From Anadara kagoshimensis (taxonomy: Eukaryota > Mollusca > Bivalvia > Arcoida > Arcidae), in the NCBI GenBank assembly GCA_021292105.1, contig CM037865.1, positions 20,601,428 through 20,665,427 of the forward strand: a DNA stretch of 64,000 bases. Direction: 5' to 3'. The notes under the pieces were generated by a model. The model did no database searches, was not told the DNA's origin, and saw nothing but the letters and a program-made list of their open reading frames with translations. This document shows positions 10,401-20,400 of the stretch, piece by piece. The translations under genes were made by a program, and so were the position numbers. Position 1 is the first letter of the stretch, and each line of letters starts with the position of its first letter.

Positions 10401-13400
10401 TCTGACCATCACAAAGTGGAATATTCATATCAGCAATATCCCTTTTGAGATGTAACTCTTAAATTTTGATAGCCATTATGTAAAAGTAAAAGCGTGTGGT
10501 AAAAGAGACAGACCGTCGACGGTAGACTACTGGTATACATATAGACAGACCGTCGACGGTAGACTACTGGTATATATATAGACAGACCGTCGACGGTAGA
10601 CTACTGATATACATATAGACAGACCGTCGACGGTAGACTACAGGTATATATATAGACAGACCGTCGACGGTAGACTACTGATATACATATAGACAGACCG
10701 TCGACGGTAGACTACTGGTATATATATAGACAGACCGTCGACGGTAGACTACTGGTATACATATAGACAGACCGTCGACGGTAGACTACTGATATACATA
10801 TAGACAGACCGTCGACGGTAGACTACAGGTATATATATAGACAGACCGTCGACGGTAGACTACTGGTATACATATAGACTTACCGTCGACGGTAGACTAC
10901 TGGTATATATATAGACAGACCGTCGACGGTAGACTACTGGTATATATATAGACAGACCGTCGACGGTAGACTACTGGTATATATATAGACAGACCGTCGA
11001 CGGTAGACTACTGGTATATATATAGACAGACCGTCGACGGTAGACTACTGGTATACATATAGACAGACCGTCAACGGTAGACTACTGGTATATATATAGA
11101 CAGACCGTCGACGGTAGACTACTGGTATATATATAAACAGACCGTCGACGGTAGACTTCTGGTATACAAATAGACAGACTGTCGACGGTAGACTACTGGT
11201 ATACATATAGACAGACCGTCGACGGTAGACTTCTGGTAAACAAATAGACAGACCGTCGACGGTAGACTACTGGTATTTATATAGACAGACCGTCGACGGT
11301 AGACTACTGGTATACATATAGACACACCGTCGACGGTAGACTTCTGGTATACAAATAGACAGACCGTCGACGGTAGACTACTGGTATACATATAGACAGA
11401 CCGTCGACGGTAGACTACTTGTATACATATAGACAGACCGTCGACGGTAGACTACTGGTACACATATAGGCAGACCGACTACTGGTATATATATAGACAG
11501 ACCGTCGACGGTAGACTACTGGTATGCATATAAACAGGCCGTCGACGGTAGACTTCTGGTATACATATAGACAGACCGTCGACGGTAGACTACTGGTATA
11601 CATATAGACAGACCGTCGACGGTAGACTACTGGTATACATATAGACAGACCGTCGACGGTAGACTACTGGTACACATATAGACAGACCGACTACTGGTAT
11701 ATATATATAGGCAGACCGTCGACAGTAGACTTCTGGTATACATATAAATTACAAATCTACTTCCTGTCTTTTGACGAGCATCAGAAACAATTACACCATT
11801 ATCATTTCACAACAATTACATAATAGTTTATATGATAAATAAGCTGTTGTACTTATATGGTTGACAGGGTGAAATGTCTTAAACGATGAAAGAAGCCAAT
11901 ATAATTGTCGAATGACTTGGTTATTGAATGATATTAAATGTTCCGATATTTTAAAATTTTAGAAAGCTGATATTGCAGTAGCAGGGATGACTATAACATA
12001 CGATAGAGAACAAGTAGTGGATTTTACCAAACCATTTTTGAATCTAGGAATCACTATTCTGTTTAAGAAACCGGCTCCGGAACCACCCAAATTGTTTTCG
12101 TTTTTGGAGCCTTTGTCAATGGATGTGTGGATCTACATGATAGCTGGTTATTTGTGTGTTAGTTTCATGCTGTTTGTTATAGCCAGATTTACACCTTATG
12201 AATGGACAAATCCACATCCATGTAACCAGGACACGGACGTGGTGGAGAATCAGTTCTCTATTCTTAACAGTCTTTGGTTCACTATTGGAGCTCTGATGCA
12301 GCAAGGTAAGAATCACTATGATTTGTTATGTCTAGACTAAACTGTTGTACGTTCAAAGGTGTCTATAAAAGAGCATGAATGGTGGTTTGTTTTCAGCCGT
12401 AGTCACTCTAAGGAGACAGTCAGTTTTTGAATGGAGGATTTACTCTTAGAAAAGCAAACTGAACACCTTTACTCAGGTTTACTAATATAATTGACGGTGA
12501 GAGGAAATGTGATTTGTAAATGGACACTTTAGACTATTAAAGATTCAAGATGGGAAACTAAAAATAGTGTGTGTACGTGCACGTGTATTCCATGACGCTT
12601 GGATTAATTTGCAGAACTCGCTGTTTAACAAACATACATGTATGTCTTTTTTCATCATTACCCAAAATTTATATAATATCATTGAACATATTCTTGAGTG
12701 TATTATTTTTATAACTATATCTGACTAATAACTTCCATGATGATAGATTGGATGTTATTTTAAATTCATCCAAAAAATTAAATGACAAAATATGAAATAT
12801 GTTATCCATTTGTTTCGAAAATTATTTTCCCCTTGACAGTTTATCAGTCGAAAAAACGGTTTTCAAAATTAACAATGGTACGTTGAAGATTATGGAATCC
12901 ATCGCCACTCGGCAAGCCTCGTTCTGGATCAAATATATAACACCTTGGATTGATATTCCGATCTTTTCATATATGACTAGTAGCAACAAAGTCCTTTTCC
13001 ACAACTTATTCCTTTAAAATCCATTAAAGGCTTCTGTGTTCACAGAAAACAGCTACTTATTTAAGCTCAGCATGTAGCTTGTCTCAACCACAGGGCGAGA
13101 CGAGAAAATCCCACATGGGTAAAAGCAACAGATTTCCATGTCAAAGGTGGGAGAAATTATTATACAACTTTCTATTTGTAGGTTGTGAGATATCACCACA
13201 AGCGGTATCTACAAGACTTATAGCGGGGATTTGGTGGTTTTTCACCCTGATTATGATATCCTCGTATACTGCTAATTTGGCAGCTTTCCTTACAGTAGAA
13301 CGAATGGTACCATCTATAGAATCTGCGGACGATCTAGCTAAACAGAATAAAATTAAATACGGAACTCTTACCTCAGGAAGCACTAGACGGTTCTTTGCGG

Positions 13401-16400
13401 TAAATAATACTAGTATTCACCTACAACAACCAACTCTTTTGTTTTACGATTTTTAACAAAATTTGTATTCTCTTGCCGACAGTTTGTGATTTGTTTAACA
13501 TTCCGGTTTCCATCAACATTCATTTCATGACCAAATAATTCTTACTTGCTATGTCTTTTATTAATATTACTCAATCCTAACTCTTATACCATCTCTTTCT
13601 GGAGCATCTGTAATCTATTACATGATGGACATGGACGTATTTTAACTTAATTTGCTTTGCTTTGCTTTTTGTGGACATAGATCAATTTGTAAACCCTGTT
13701 GATTCTTTAAACTTAACTGATCTAAATCAACACAAGAGAGTAGAGTGTCATAATAACGAATTTGCAATTCTGTCGTTTATCGTTTTTTTACTTGTGCTAT
13801 ACACAATGTAATTTAAATGCATTGATAGATCTCTTGATTTCTTATATTTTCCCAATTCATCCTCCAGAACGTGATTTTGTTGTGCGACATTATGATTCAA
13901 GTGAGACATGTTGAGAAATATGTCACTAACTGACTAAATAGATATTTTTTTTTAAATGTCAAAAATAACAATGTAGAAAAACCTGTTATATGGCCAATTA
14001 ATTTTTATAAAATATATTAAAAGAATTTGTCAAATTTTCTGTCAAAGAAGGTGTATATCTTTTTTTTTATTTGTTATTTCCAGGAATCCGAAAACCCAGT
14101 ATATCAAACAATCCATGCCTTCATGGAGAACGACGAATCTCTCTTCGTGAATTCCTCGGATAGTGGTAAAGAGCGGGTATTAGCTGGCGATTACGCATAT
14201 TTTGCAGAATCCGCCTGGGTTGAATACACAATACAAAGAGAATGTGAATTGATGCAAGTTGGAAATTGGTTAGATTCAAAGGGTTATGGAATCGCTGTAG
14301 CACCAGGTTAGTAGCAATGTGCAATATGTTGTGTCACCTGAAAAGCCAGAGACACATTGTATAAATTGTTGAATAAGGAAAAACTAACTAACCTAGGCCT
14401 ATCAAACCGAGAGAAACTTTCATGGCCGCCATCACAATATTTTTGATAAGTTTGATGTCTCTGATTCTAAAATAGCATGAATATAATTTACATTCAACAT
14501 TTTTATGGTTTTCTAATTTTCAAGTTCAAGTATACACACATGTTTGTGTTTGGTTGTAGTTGAATACATGGTGTGAACACGCAGTTTTATTATCAGTAAA
14601 ATATCATTTGTAGACAATACGTTTGGTCATTGAATCTCTTGTTTCTTGATGATTTGCAACATGTCTTGATCATGTTTTGTATACTGTGCAATTATTTGAT
14701 CTCACATTTATTTCATGATGACTGAACAAAATTCTACAAGGATACTGGGAATTGTTCAGGTAAACATTTAATATTTATGGCTCATTAAACTTGTTTTCAG
14801 AACTGAACATTCTTTCTGACAATTTTTCCTGCATTTACAGAATCTCCCTACAGAGACGCCATCTCAGATCAAATTTTGAAACTATCAGAACAACAGCAAC
14901 TTCACAAACTGTATGACAAATGGTGGAAAAGCGGTAAATGTACGGCAGAGAAGCCAAAAACCTCCAGTGCTTTAGGCGTTAAGAATGTTGGTGGTGTTTT
15001 CGTTTTACTGATAGGTGGCATGATAATGGGATTCATCATAGCAATGTTTGAATTTGTTTGGAAAGCTAGGAAGAATGCAAGGCATGATAAGGTATTTATC
15101 TTCATTTGAAATAAGTTGTTTCATCCTAGATTAAAAATAGTCTTGAGGACAAGGCGTGATGAAGAAATGTTTATGTGTCAATAACTGAACAATTCTTGAA
15201 TACATACATATATAAATAAGACGTGATTGTGGAATGAATTGGATATTTCTTATAAAGAAAAGTTCTTATTACGAACGTATCAGTCAATGTAAGAATACAA
15301 TGTCTTATTAAACCGAAAATTGATATATTTACTAGAAAAATAAAGAATTTTATATTAAAGAATAGTAATTTGTTACATGAAATTGCACTTGAAAATAACA
15401 AATTAAGGAAACGAGATATATTTTTAATGTATTAACAGCAAAGAAAACAAACCATGGTAATTATACATTTTTGGTATTGGTATTACTTTATTTTATCTGT
15501 AACATAATTTCACAAAAAAAATCACATTTAAATGCTACATAGTATTATTTATGACATACAATAACACATATTAAAAAGAAGAGAATGTAAAAATAATAAC
15601 TATGTCTTCAAAACAAGAGTTTTATATCTTCTTAATTCTTTTTAATTTTGTTTATTTTTGGGGGCTATAATTGTGAAGCGAAAACAATTCTAAGTCCCGG
15701 TATAATTTTATCTTTTGTACTGCAACATCATAGTTTGGTATCGTTTTTTTATTTTACACAAGTAAATATAATTTTAATGATTAAAAAACAGAGATTAATC
15801 ATTCTTTTTGTTCATGGTTGTGTATACCAAAAACAAAATGTTCTGCATTCTTATTAACTTTTATGTTACATTTTGTGTTTAGTTATCCAAATACGGTACC
15901 AAACCGATCTTACAGTGCAACATTCGAAGAATAAACGTATGAGCGTTTCTTTTGTTTCAAAACAAAATGTACATAATTCTGTACCAGATAATTTACACCT
16001 ATAAAGCTTATCATTTGCAAAGATTATATTATGGTTGATTTTGAATTGTAAAGACTGTAATTTTGTATCATCTGCAATTCGGAAAGTGGACGAGTAAATT
16101 TCTCTCCAATCAGTTTTAATCTATTTGTCTAATTTTAATCTATTGGTATTTAGTTTTTATTTATTTTTTCTTGAGTTTTTGACGCATGTTTTACTACCGA
16201 TTTCCTAATTCTGTCGTAAAATACTTTTGTTACTTTTTCAGTTCTCTTCATAGTCAATATATTTTCTATATTTTTGGGTAATCCTTACAATTCTGTTTTA
16301 GATTTGTTTGGAATAGCATGAATTAAACTTAAATATCGTAGAGGATTGGTATTTATTCCGTATTTTACAATACAGTCGTTACAATTCATAATTCTACCAT

Positions 16401-17001
16401 TTTCGTCTATCAAATCACCGATAAAGAATATCCCCTTATCACACATATCTTTATAGAAAACTTTGAATGGGTCGCTGGGTTCACATGACAAAATATGATG
16501 TCCGGTGATGTTATCATCAAGCTATTAGGGGACTTAAACTGCCCATAAGAGCACATGTTAAAACATTTTTCATAAATAAGCCTTGTTTCGTAAAACTCTT
16601 GATTTTGATCTTATTGGTTTTAATTTTCTTATAACCACTTCATTTATGGTATCACTTCCTTGGTTGAATTTTCACGTGTTTTACTTGATTTGTCAGTATG
16701 CTTTGGTATTGTGTTTTGGTATAGTCACGACCCTTACGTTTTTGTGTGATTTATTAATTTTAATTCCTTATTTAACCATTGATGTCCATGACTTTTGTTC
16801 TGGATAATATTTTTTGATTTATTTTTATTACAGCAATCGCTTTGTTCAGAAATGGCTGAGGAGTTTAGATTTGCAATAAGATGTCTAGGATCTTCTAAGA
16901 AAACTTTAAAGCATACCCCAAGTAAAGATATTACGGATAACGGTTTACAGAGTATGCCATTACACCCAAACCATTCTGGATGCAGAGAAGTCTTTGCTTA
17001 G
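1378..17001 (+). CDS. GRIK-like: Gene A: kainate-type ionotropic glutamate receptor subunit (3' part, 11 exons)
   Basis: The joined coding exons are 1378-1431, 2135-2302, 6023-6175, 8397-8498, 8927-9034, 9845-10090, 11963-12305, 13182-13399, 14084-14306, 14841-15091 and 16834-17001: 677 codons plus stop, with all phases consistent. Order of domains: second half of the amino-terminal domain, linker, ligand-binding half S1, M1, re-entrant pore loop M2, M3, S2, M4 and a short cytoplasmic tail. Visible hallmarks are the pore motif ALMQQGCE, the M3 motif [15 protein letters not shown], the S1 motif [16 protein letters not shown] with its ligand-binding Thr and Arg, SGST in S2, and the Glu in FAESA. 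Family members form tetrameric glutamate-gated cation channels in the plasma membrane. It is more divergent than gene B: Gly instead of Pro before the S1 TIT motif, and a cysteine-rich insert in S1. The 5' exons, including the signal peptide, are outside the window. Confidence 0.93.
1432..2134 (+). other. Intron of gene A
   Basis: This is a 703-bp intron. It contains part of a degenerate dispersed repeat around 1460-1740 that resembles 4530-4700 (shared TTATTGTAA-TGAAT and ATAACCATCGGTGATAT-like stretches). Nothing else was recognised. Confidence 0.7.
2135..2302 (+). CDS. Gene A exon b: amino-terminal domain
   Basis: This exon has 56 codons in phase 0 and is flanked by TTACAG and GTATGT. It begins [10 protein letters not shown] and contains [14 protein letters not shown], corresponding to the DLF..D..PYRYSGVNMTGFR region of kainate receptors. 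NIT is a potential N-glycosylation site. It is homologous to gene B exon 41627-41800 (58 codons); both end in Ile-Pro. Confidence 0.95.
2303..6022 (+). other. Intron of gene A (3.7 kb)
   Basis: No exon was recognised. It contains a 22-bp tandem duplication near 5692-5735, fragments of dispersed repeat family B (about 4310-4360 and, inverted, about 5055-5130), and a repeat-derived stretch at 4503-4895 that happens to be open for 130 codons. A segment around 5540-5680 resembles 45390-45520. Confidence 0.7.
6023..6175 (+). CDS. Gene A exon c: amino-terminal domain
   Basis: This exon has 51 codons in phase 0 between TTTCAG and GTAAAT. It begins [17 protein letters not shown], matching the canonical TDAALMYDAVH motif of iGluR amino-terminal domains. 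The Cys in [10 protein letters not shown] is the probable partner of the conserved disulfide. The gene B exon 39693-39845 has the same length. Confidence 0.96.
6176..8396 (+). other. Intron of gene A (2.2 kb)
   Basis: No exon was recognised. A dispersed-repeat-like stretch with TCTGTCCTTCCATCCGTCC lies at about 7985-8190. A fragment similar to repeat family B lies around 7400-7440. A GTGGCCTTTATGTAGA stretch near 6726 resembles part of MITE family C. Confidence 0.65.
8397..8498 (+). CDS. Gene A exon d: end of amino-terminal domain
   Basis: This exon has 34 codons in phase 0 between AAATAG and GTAATT. It contains [18 protein letters not shown], the family's EGLTGRI.F..G.R..F motif, and ends in LLK. 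It is the same length as gene B exon 36731-36832. Confidence 0.96.
8499..8926 (+). other. Intron of gene A
   Basis: This is a 428-bp intron in which nothing beyond AT-rich sequence was recognised. Confidence 0.75.
8927..9034 (+). CDS. Gene A exon e: linker into ligand-binding domain
   Basis: This exon has 36 codons in phase 0. It starts [11 protein letters not shown] (family IGTWD) and ends [10 protein letters not shown], the first strand of ligand-binding half S1. NIT and NKT are potential N-glycosylation sites. The gene B counterpart 35353-35454 has 34 codons. Confidence 0.95.
9035..9844 (+). other. Intron of gene A containing a fold-back element
   Basis: This is an 810-bp intron. Its middle part (9405-9560) is a long imperfect inverted repeat described separately. 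Nothing else was recognised. Confidence 0.7.
9405..9560. mobile_element. Fold-back (MITE-like) inverted repeat
   Basis: The outer arms TTTAATCTATTATAG (from 9406) and CATAATAGATTTA (to 9560) are complementary. Inner arms around 9450-9478 (AATAGTGTTGTTTAGATAGG) and 9492-9520 (CCTTTCCAGACAACACTATA) also pair. The whole segment could fold into a hairpin of about 155 nt. It is most simply a small non-autonomous transposon. No target duplication was confirmed. Confidence 0.55.
9845..10090 (+). CDS. Gene A exon f: ligand-binding half S1, with Cys-rich insert
   Basis: This exon has 82 codons in phase 0 between ATCAG and GTAAGT. It begins [13 protein letters not shown] and contains the S1 core [18 protein letters not shown]. 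After NEYGN it carries a segment with four cysteines spaced C-x6-C-x7-C-x6-C and rich in Lys and Gly, before returning to the family sequence [11 protein letters not shown]. In gene B and in typical kainate receptors the same place reads like [19 protein letters not shown] with no cysteines, so the insert (about 16 residues) is specific to A here. Confidence 0.95.
10102..10283 (+). mobile_element. TA-flanked MITE, family C
   Basis: The element begins TA-CAGTCAAACCTGTCTATA and ends GGACTG-TA. Its terminal inverted repeats are imperfect and the interior carries further internal copies of GGCC-TTTATA stretches. The duplicated TA is at 10100-10101 and 10284-10285. Related copies are at 1002-1195, 37155-37332 and 48493-48671. 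It sits directly behind the splice donor of exon f. Confidence 0.8.
10506..11746. repeat. 37-bp minisatellite array, about 34 units
   Basis: The unit is about 37 bp: GACAGACCGTCGACGGTAGA followed by CTACTGGTATACATATA. Its core ACCGTCGACGGT is a perfect 12-bp palindrome with three CpGs and a SalI-type GTCGAC. I counted about 34 units; two (near 11472 and 11685) share the same deletion of about 11 bp. Variants alternate between TATACATATA and TATATATATA and between ACTGGTAT, ACTGATAT and ACAGGTAT, giving a higher-order pattern. Core variants such as GTCAACGG, ACTGTCGACGG and GTCGACAGT fit CpG decay. Open frames on the minus strand (62-90 codons) are translations of the repeat. Confidence 0.95.
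11963..12305 (+). CDS. Gene A exon g: S1 end, M1 and pore loop up to the Q/R site
   Basis: This exon is 343 bp (phase 0 in, phase 1 out). It starts [20 protein letters not shown]: the Thr and Arg that contact glutamate are present, while the usual Pro before them is Gly. M1 follows at about residues 55-75 ([20 protein letters not shown]), then the conserved [10 protein letters not shown] and the pore loop [13 protein letters not shown]. The Q/R-site codon is CAG at 12299-12301, only four bases from the exon end (CAG CAA G then GTAAGA). Gene B has no intron here. Confidence 0.97.
12306..13181 (+). other. Intron splitting the pore exon of gene A
   Basis: This is an 876-bp phase-1 intron between GTAAGAATC and TTTGTAG. 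It interrupts the codon after MQQ in the pore loop. The paralogue gene B encodes the same 187 codons in one exon. No repeat family was recognised in it. Confidence 0.85.
13182..13399 (+). CDS. Gene A exon h: pore exit, M3 and start of S2
   Basis: This exon is 218 bp (phase 1 in, phase 0 out). It encodes [20 protein letters not shown], then the M3 gate [15 protein letters not shown] without change, then the S2 start with [16 protein letters not shown] and SGST, whose Ser-Thr pair contacts the ligand's gamma-carboxylate in the family. Together with exon g it equals 561 bp, exactly the size of the single gene B exon. Confidence 0.97.
13400..14083 (+). other. Intron of gene A
   Basis: This is a 684-bp AT-rich intron. 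I found no flip/flop-like alternative exon or repeat in it. Confidence 0.75.
14084..14306 (+). CDS. Gene A exon i: ligand-binding half S2
   Basis: This exon is 223 bp (phase 0 in, phase 1 out; donor GTTAGT). It contains [10 protein letters not shown], the stretch [19 protein letters not shown], whose Glu corresponds to the ligand-binding Glu of the family, and [12 protein letters not shown]. The Cys in QREC is one half of the conserved S2 disulfide. Confidence 0.96.
14307..14840 (+). other. Intron of gene A
   Basis: This is a 534-bp intron. At about 14398-14465 it holds a short fragment of dispersed repeat family B (CCTAGGCCTATCAAA, then TTCATGGCCGCCATCAC and GATAAGTTTGATGTCTC), matching 23195-23270 and 59185-59255. 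Confidence 0.7.
14841..15091 (+). CDS. Gene A exon j: S2 end and M4
   Basis: This exon is 251 bp (phase 1 in, phase 0 out). It reads [20 protein letters not shown] and [11 protein letters not shown], whose Cys is the second half of the S2 disulfide, then [13 protein letters not shown] and the M4 helix up to about FEFVW, followed by [10 protein letters not shown]. The family usually has a Gly before SPYRD; here the split codon gives Glu. Confidence 0.96.
15092..16833 (+). other. Last intron of gene A, with a LINE remnant
   Basis: This is a 1.74-kb intron, largely occupied on the minus strand by a decayed non-LTR retrotransposon piece (about 15470-16520). Confidence 0.75.
15470..16520 (-). mobile_element. 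Decayed non-LTR retrotransposon (LINE) 3' fragment
   Basis: Minus-strand translation over 16491-16285 gives [20 protein letters not shown] followed by NENG-like, [19 protein letters not shown] stretches. Further downstream (about 16100-15880) it reads [20 protein letters not shown] and [19 protein letters not shown]. The order of a loading-domain-like segment, then QFKI..., then CxxC...E...FxxC, is typical of the region after reverse transcriptase in non-LTR elements of animals. Stops and frame changes separate the pieces, so it is not functional. The clade (Tx1/L1-like) is a guess. Confidence 0.7.
16834..17001 (+). CDS. Gene A last exon: cytoplasmic tail
   Basis: This exon has 55 codons plus TAG after TTACAG. 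It starts [20 protein letters not shown], almost the same as the gene B tail [17 protein letters not shown] and similar to the juxtamembrane tail of vertebrate kainate subunits. It ends REVFA. The tails of A and B differ after the first 25 residues or so. Confidence 0.95.
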   Translation, partial: QSLCSEMAEEFRFAIRCLGSSKKTLKHTPSKDITDNGLQSMPLHPNHSGCREVFA

Positions 17002-17224
17002 TGGACATATCTGAGACAATTCATCATTAAATCATTTTTATGTAGAGAATTATGAAAATTTTTCCAACAAATCCGCAGTAATGTGGATGGTTTGGAAAAC
17101 TTGTTGATATGCATTTAAACGTCGATAATTTGTCTTAAAATCGATCATTTCAGTGGTATGATCGCAGACAGAGGAACATCTTAAAGATGAGTTATCATCT
17201 TTATTGAAATTAGAGTTAAAGGGT

Positions 17225-17478
17225 AATAAAGAGCATAGTATGACATTTTATAAAGAAAACTCGTAATCATTTAGCACATACGATGAGTAACTGATTAATG
17301 TGCATCAGTTGATCAGAGACAAAACCATAAGCTGATAATTCCAGCAGGGGTATACAATTCTTGTACTAATTAAATGTGATATATTTGTGGTATAGTTTCT
17401 ATTTGTTTTAAGTGCCTTAAACATGCAGTAGACAATTTGATCAAGCTATGTTCTTTTTCATGTATACAATGCAATAAA
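17225..17478 (+). promoter_or_regulatory. Candidate polyadenylation signals of gene A
   Basis: AATAAA occurs at 17225-17230 and 17473-17478, that is 224 and 472 bases after the stop codon. These are the first canonical hexamers. In AT-rich DNA such matches are frequent, so usage is uncertain. Confidence 0.3.
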
Positions 17479-20400
17479 ATTATGTCAAAATAGAGGGAGA
17501 AGCCCTGAACACATTTATGCAAAATACTGTTAATATTGACGGTTGACATGTTTGCGTCCGAAACATTTGTTGTGTCAAATTAGTGAAACCGACTGAAACA
17601 TATTTATCCAGAACTAGTTGTATGAAACTGTCCTCCTTCCTATTGACATTAAATTCGTAGTTATAAAGTCGTTTATTTGGTTTTTTTTTAAACTTTAATA
17701 TACCCTTTTATGCTTAGCTATTGATAGTATCCACGATTTGACAGTATTTTTTGCTAGAGATCAACAGTTAAGTTTCATTTCCATTTTGCATTGTGCTTTA
17801 AAGGTACCTGATGAATGCTATCTTTTAGCAAATTGATACATTCCTTACTTAACGTGGTATGCATTGAATACATGAAAAAATGCATGCTTGTGCTAAAAAG
17901 ATAACCATTATTGTTTGAGTACGAACAGTTGTACAGTTCATGTCTGTGAATAGTTATAGAAGTTTAGGCTGACAAAAAAAACGGTTTGGCAAAACATCTT
18001 TGCTAAACAAACTTCATGGAGTGTCTTTAAAGCGTTTGGGTCATAAAATCGTTCGCTAAAATACGCCAATCGACGACAAATTAGTCCGCTTGTGAACGAG
18101 GTATTGATTCGGCTCTTTCTGAGTTTGTCGAGCATTAACCTTTGTCAGACCAGTACTGTATAAAACTTTTTTTGATACATGCGGGAATAGAACACGAGCC
18201 ATGAAAGATATTCTGGTTTTTTAATTGCAATAACCAAACCCTTATGTAATTTGTAAATATCATCTTCATTGTAATTAATGTTCATCATATTCATAATTTT
18301 GTATCAAAATATGGTTAGATTATTTATTGTAAAATATACTTTGTATTATTTAGAATTTGTCTTCTTTTATTTCATATTTCATTATTTTTTACGATTTTAC
18401 GATTTTTTTCTTTGGTGAAACGTTGGTGCTAGAAGATTGATAAATTAAAATTAGTTGTCTGTACAAAGCATCGTGCAAAAAATAAATATATTGTATGGTA
18501 TTTTAAGAAAATATTTATTAAGATTTAAATTACTTTATCAGAGGTTGAGAATATCTTATTTTTAATAATTCACGATGAACACAAATGTCTTCCAAAAGCC
18601 AGAAGTACAGGGGATTTATAAAACTTATTTTCAAACAAAAAGCCCCCTTTAAGCGTTTGATGGACCAGAACTACAATGAACAGATGACAAAGCAAAATGT
18701 GTTACCAAAATAGAACTTCCATAATTAAATGAACGACAGACAGAGCTTACAAACATATTTGTCTTTCAATATTCTGTACAACTGAAACCGAGAGCACACA
18801 ACAGCAACAGACAAGAGAAACAAACAAGTAGAACAAGAAAATTTTAACATGTATTAAGAGGTCCTGAACTTTGGACTGAAAATTGATGTATCAAAGTACA
18901 CACGCAACCATCCTTTTTTCTAAATCCATTAATACTTTCATTTAAAAATATTTAATATACCTTATTTTACCAAGCAAAAATCAAGCTCTTAGAATATGTT
19001 TCCAGTAAAACAAGATAAAAATTAATGTTTCTATTTTTATAACTAGTATAATATGGAAGAAGGTAATGGTTTTCTGATAAGTTTTGTTATTAGTTCCAAG
19101 TTAGTTTAATCGTGCTTCAAAAACAAAATTATTTTCATTTTTTCTACCCATCATCATTGAAAGTAGTGTAAATAATCACAACATATGTTGAAAATCATTC
19201 AAATGGTAATTGTGTATATAAATGTAGTTTCGTTTCTAGCTCAATAATATTGATTACCTAGGAGCAGTTTTTCAGTCAGAATTTCTCTCTGAAATATTGC
19301 ATTCTGTTTTACAGTTCGAATCAATTTATCAGGATTGCATTTTCATGTATGTAAATACCATCATACAATTAACAGCAAGATAAAGCAATGTTTACGAATA
19401 TGGATTGCAAATATCGCCATGTGTCCTGCACGGGCAGGATTTTCTGGTACAAAAACAGTCGTCGTGATTAGAAACTACATTAAATGACATCAAAACATTT
19501 TTCTTAAACACACAGCCTATTGACTTCATATTGCGCACGACAGTACAAACTCAATTAATTAAGAAGAGATTTGCACCCTTTATTTTGTTCAGCTTTAGAT
19601 TAATTAAGGTTACTATAAGAAGAATGTACCTTAATATTTATTTACTATGTATAAAGCTTAACAATGTAAACTTTTTTCAGCTTTTATTATTTTGTTCATA
19701 AATATTTGTGTCTTGTCATTCTCATATTTTTGTAGTTTTCCTTCCATAATTTTGTATTTTCTTCCAAAATGAGTCCAAGAGATTCCATTACAATTGTCTG
19801 TTTTGAATCAAATTATAAATTCAGGTGTTCAGAAAACCTTTTGCCAACAAGATATTTTGAAACATATTTTAAGCATATTTCAAATATAGGATTTTCTTTT
19901 ATTTAGTATGGAATATTTTTACGAAACACGTGTTTATAACCCTTGATAAGTTATGAAATGCATCATCCAACAATCAATGTTGTGTATTTTGTTTTTGTAT
20001 AATGTAATATGCATTTTATTCATTGTTACGTTGTCAGTTTAGTCAGTTTAAATAATGTATATTACTAGGTGTTTTATGGTAGAACACATGTACAAACATG
20101 AGATGACATCTGTTAGAATTGCAAAGTATATTTTATCAGAATGGCGATTCTTTCTGTGGTGTCATTTTAACAAAGATGTTTGTATTGCAAATGCATTGTA
20201 CATGTGGGTAGGAACTCATTACTGCCAACAAAAATAGAAAACTAGAGAAAAAGCGCGATGTTGAAACTCATTCTGTGGCTAATATTCAACACGCCACGAA
20301 GTTATGTACGCATCATTCGGCATTAAACAATTGTTTTATACAAAAAATCATTTGACCGAAAAATATATCATAATTGTATCGATGTTTTACAAATTTTAAA

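Larger units (their letters stand above)
10091..11962 (+). other. Intron of gene A with MITE and 37-bp minisatellite
   Basis: This is a 1.9-kb intron. Ten bases after the donor a TA-flanked MITE begins (10102-10283). A 34-unit tandem array fills 10506-11746. The remaining 216 bases up to the acceptor TTTTAG hold nothing recognised. Confidence 0.8.

Noticed and set aside
10506-11746. The regular palindromic array could be taken for a CRISPR array, and its 62- and 90-codon minus-strand frames for genes.
   Set aside because: There are no unique spacers; the entire 37-bp unit repeats. The peptides simply repeat with a 37-residue period because 37 is not a multiple of three.
13400-14083. Searched for an AMPA-type flip/flop alternative exon.
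   Set aside because: No second copy of the S2 exon was found, in line with the kainate-type assignment.
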